From Anarhynchus alexandrinus (Eukaryota > Chordata > Aves > Charadriiformes > Charadriidae): 64,000 nucleotides of DNA. Location of the stretch: the NCBI GenBank assembly GCA_008711295.1, contig VUYV01000075.1, positions 248,001-312,000 on the forward strand. The letters run 5' to 3'. The position numbers were made by a program, and so were the translations under genes. Each line of letters starts with the position of its first letter. Within the stretch, counting starts at the first letter, position 1. Below the pieces are notes generated by a model. That model had not been told where the DNA came from and made no database searches. It worked only from the letters and a program-made list of their open reading frames with translations. Shown here piece after piece: positions 62,881 to 64,000 of this stretch.

Positions 62881-64000
62881 CTGGGAAGTACATGAACTTA
62901 GCTTTGCTTGTTCCAGCTGCTAAATCTGGTTAAAGGAGAACACAAAATACTATTTCTACATAAATAATCGCTGTATTTGCCATTGCAAATGAGCGGATGA
63001 AAAGGGAAGTGGAGGCAGTCGCAAATAAAAAGATAATCCCATTATTAAGGCAACAGCGTGTGCCAATCTGTTTGCAGCCCCTTTTTGCACTGGGTGACAT
63101 GCACTGGAAACTTGCGGTTGCCAGCCTTCACGGGCACTCTTGCAAGGCTCTCTAGGTAGATGTGTCAATGGGCTTTTACATATAAAAGCCTCACCTATAT
63201 GGTTTCTTTCCTTGGTATTTTGTACATCAACAAGTCATCTGTATTTTTACACGAGATCCTTACTTCCGCTACTCTATTTTCTTTACGTGGTAGCATTCCT
63301 TTGGTTTATTCCTTTTCCGTTCTTCCACTTCTTTTAGTATGGCACGTGCTCCAAAGTTTTATGATGGATTATTATCATAAATCCTTGAAATGTTACTACT
63401 GTGGAACTGAGGCTGTACCATGATGATACCATTTACATCTTTCAGTGGTTTGAAGAGAAAGCCTAAAAATGCAGGCAAGATTAAAATAGGGTAAGTGAAG
63501 GAGCAGGCTTTCTTATTTCTGGGGGCTTGGAGAGAGGACACAGAGGTAAGAAAGACTAGATGCTGTGAGAGAGATCTAGTACAGATCAATACAGTTATAT
63601 TTTTGTAATATTCAAAATAATAATATCTTCCAGCAAAACCAGTGGTACTGTTGTAAGTATGTCAGAGGGCCTTTATGTACTGCTATAGATACTGAAATAT
63701 ATTTTCACAAGTCTTAAAATAAGATTCTGCATTCAAGAAAACCTGTAGAGTGTTGAAAGTTTTTGAGGGAGTCTCCACTTTTCGAAGCAGGGTACTACTG
63801 TCTTTGCTACTCGTTGGTTGGTGAAGTTTAGAATGTATGTTTTTAGAAAACCAAAGTGGACAAAATGGCATTATTTTAAACTGGAGTAAAGCATTCAACA
63901 TAATACAGAGAAAGCAGATGTCAAAGTATGGCTAAATCTGTAAATATTATGAAAGTAGCTTTAAAGCAGGGGAAAAGAAAACGAAAACCCTGTGTTGTGG
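62881..64000. other. Region upstream of PPP2R3B, no gene supported
   Basis: GC content drops sharply after the CpG island. The sequence is AT-rich, with only short unsupported open frames on either strand and no recognisable exon or repeat. A divergent non-coding transcript from the CpG island could run here, but nothing in the sequence proves it. Confidence 0.5.

Noticed and set aside
62394..62923. Overlapping plus-strand frames of 160 and 145 codons right of the promoter
   Set aside because: Same composition effect. There is no homology, splice support or codon pattern. They could at most be part of a divergent non-coding transcript.

Overview
The window is vertebrate nuclear DNA, almost certainly from a bird. 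It has long AT-rich introns, GT-AG splice sites, a CpG-island promoter, and two CR1 LINE copies, one with the avian 3' end ATTCTATG-ATTCTATG. Single N bases at 4278 and 30147 mark it as assembled genomic sequence. There are no bacterial, CRISPR or recognisable viral features.

Most of the window (about 8.3-62.3 kb, minus strand) is one complete gene, PPP2R3B. It encodes the B''/PR70 (PR48) regulatory subunit of protein phosphatase 2A. I could place every coding exon: 13 exons, 60503 down to 9397, with matching splice phases, giving a 581-residue protein with two EF-hands. Transcription probably starts in a CpG island (about 61.7-62.9 kb) containing TCTCGCGAGA, TGACGTCA and an X-box-like site. 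It runs through a non-coding leader exon carrying upstream ATGs and ends at an AATAAA near 8.35 kb. The first coding intron is about 31 kb. Near its middle, at 45156-45302, lies a second, alternative first coding exon. Its 49-codon peptide closely resembles the PR72-type N-terminus of the paralogue PPP2R3A, and it splices in phase to exon 2. The gene therefore appears to make a second isoform of about 514 residues from an internal promoter.

On the left (1.8-6.9 kb, plus strand) is the 3' end of a second gene, convergent with PPP2R3B. Three internal exons (1799-1989, 3002-3176, 4204-4323) and a terminal exon (from 5891) join in a consistent reading phase and end at an AATAAA at 6918. I do not recognise the protein. 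Part of it weakly resembles the dimerisation region of hAT transposases, followed by a basic stretch and an acidic tail containing a short tandem duplication. The N at 4278 sits at that duplication and probably hides a one-base loss.

The rest is intron and intergenic sequence: the two CR1 copies, A/C- or T/G-rich simple repeats, homopolymer runs and a few hairpins. The right end (62.9-64 kb), upstream of PPP2R3B, shows no supported gene.
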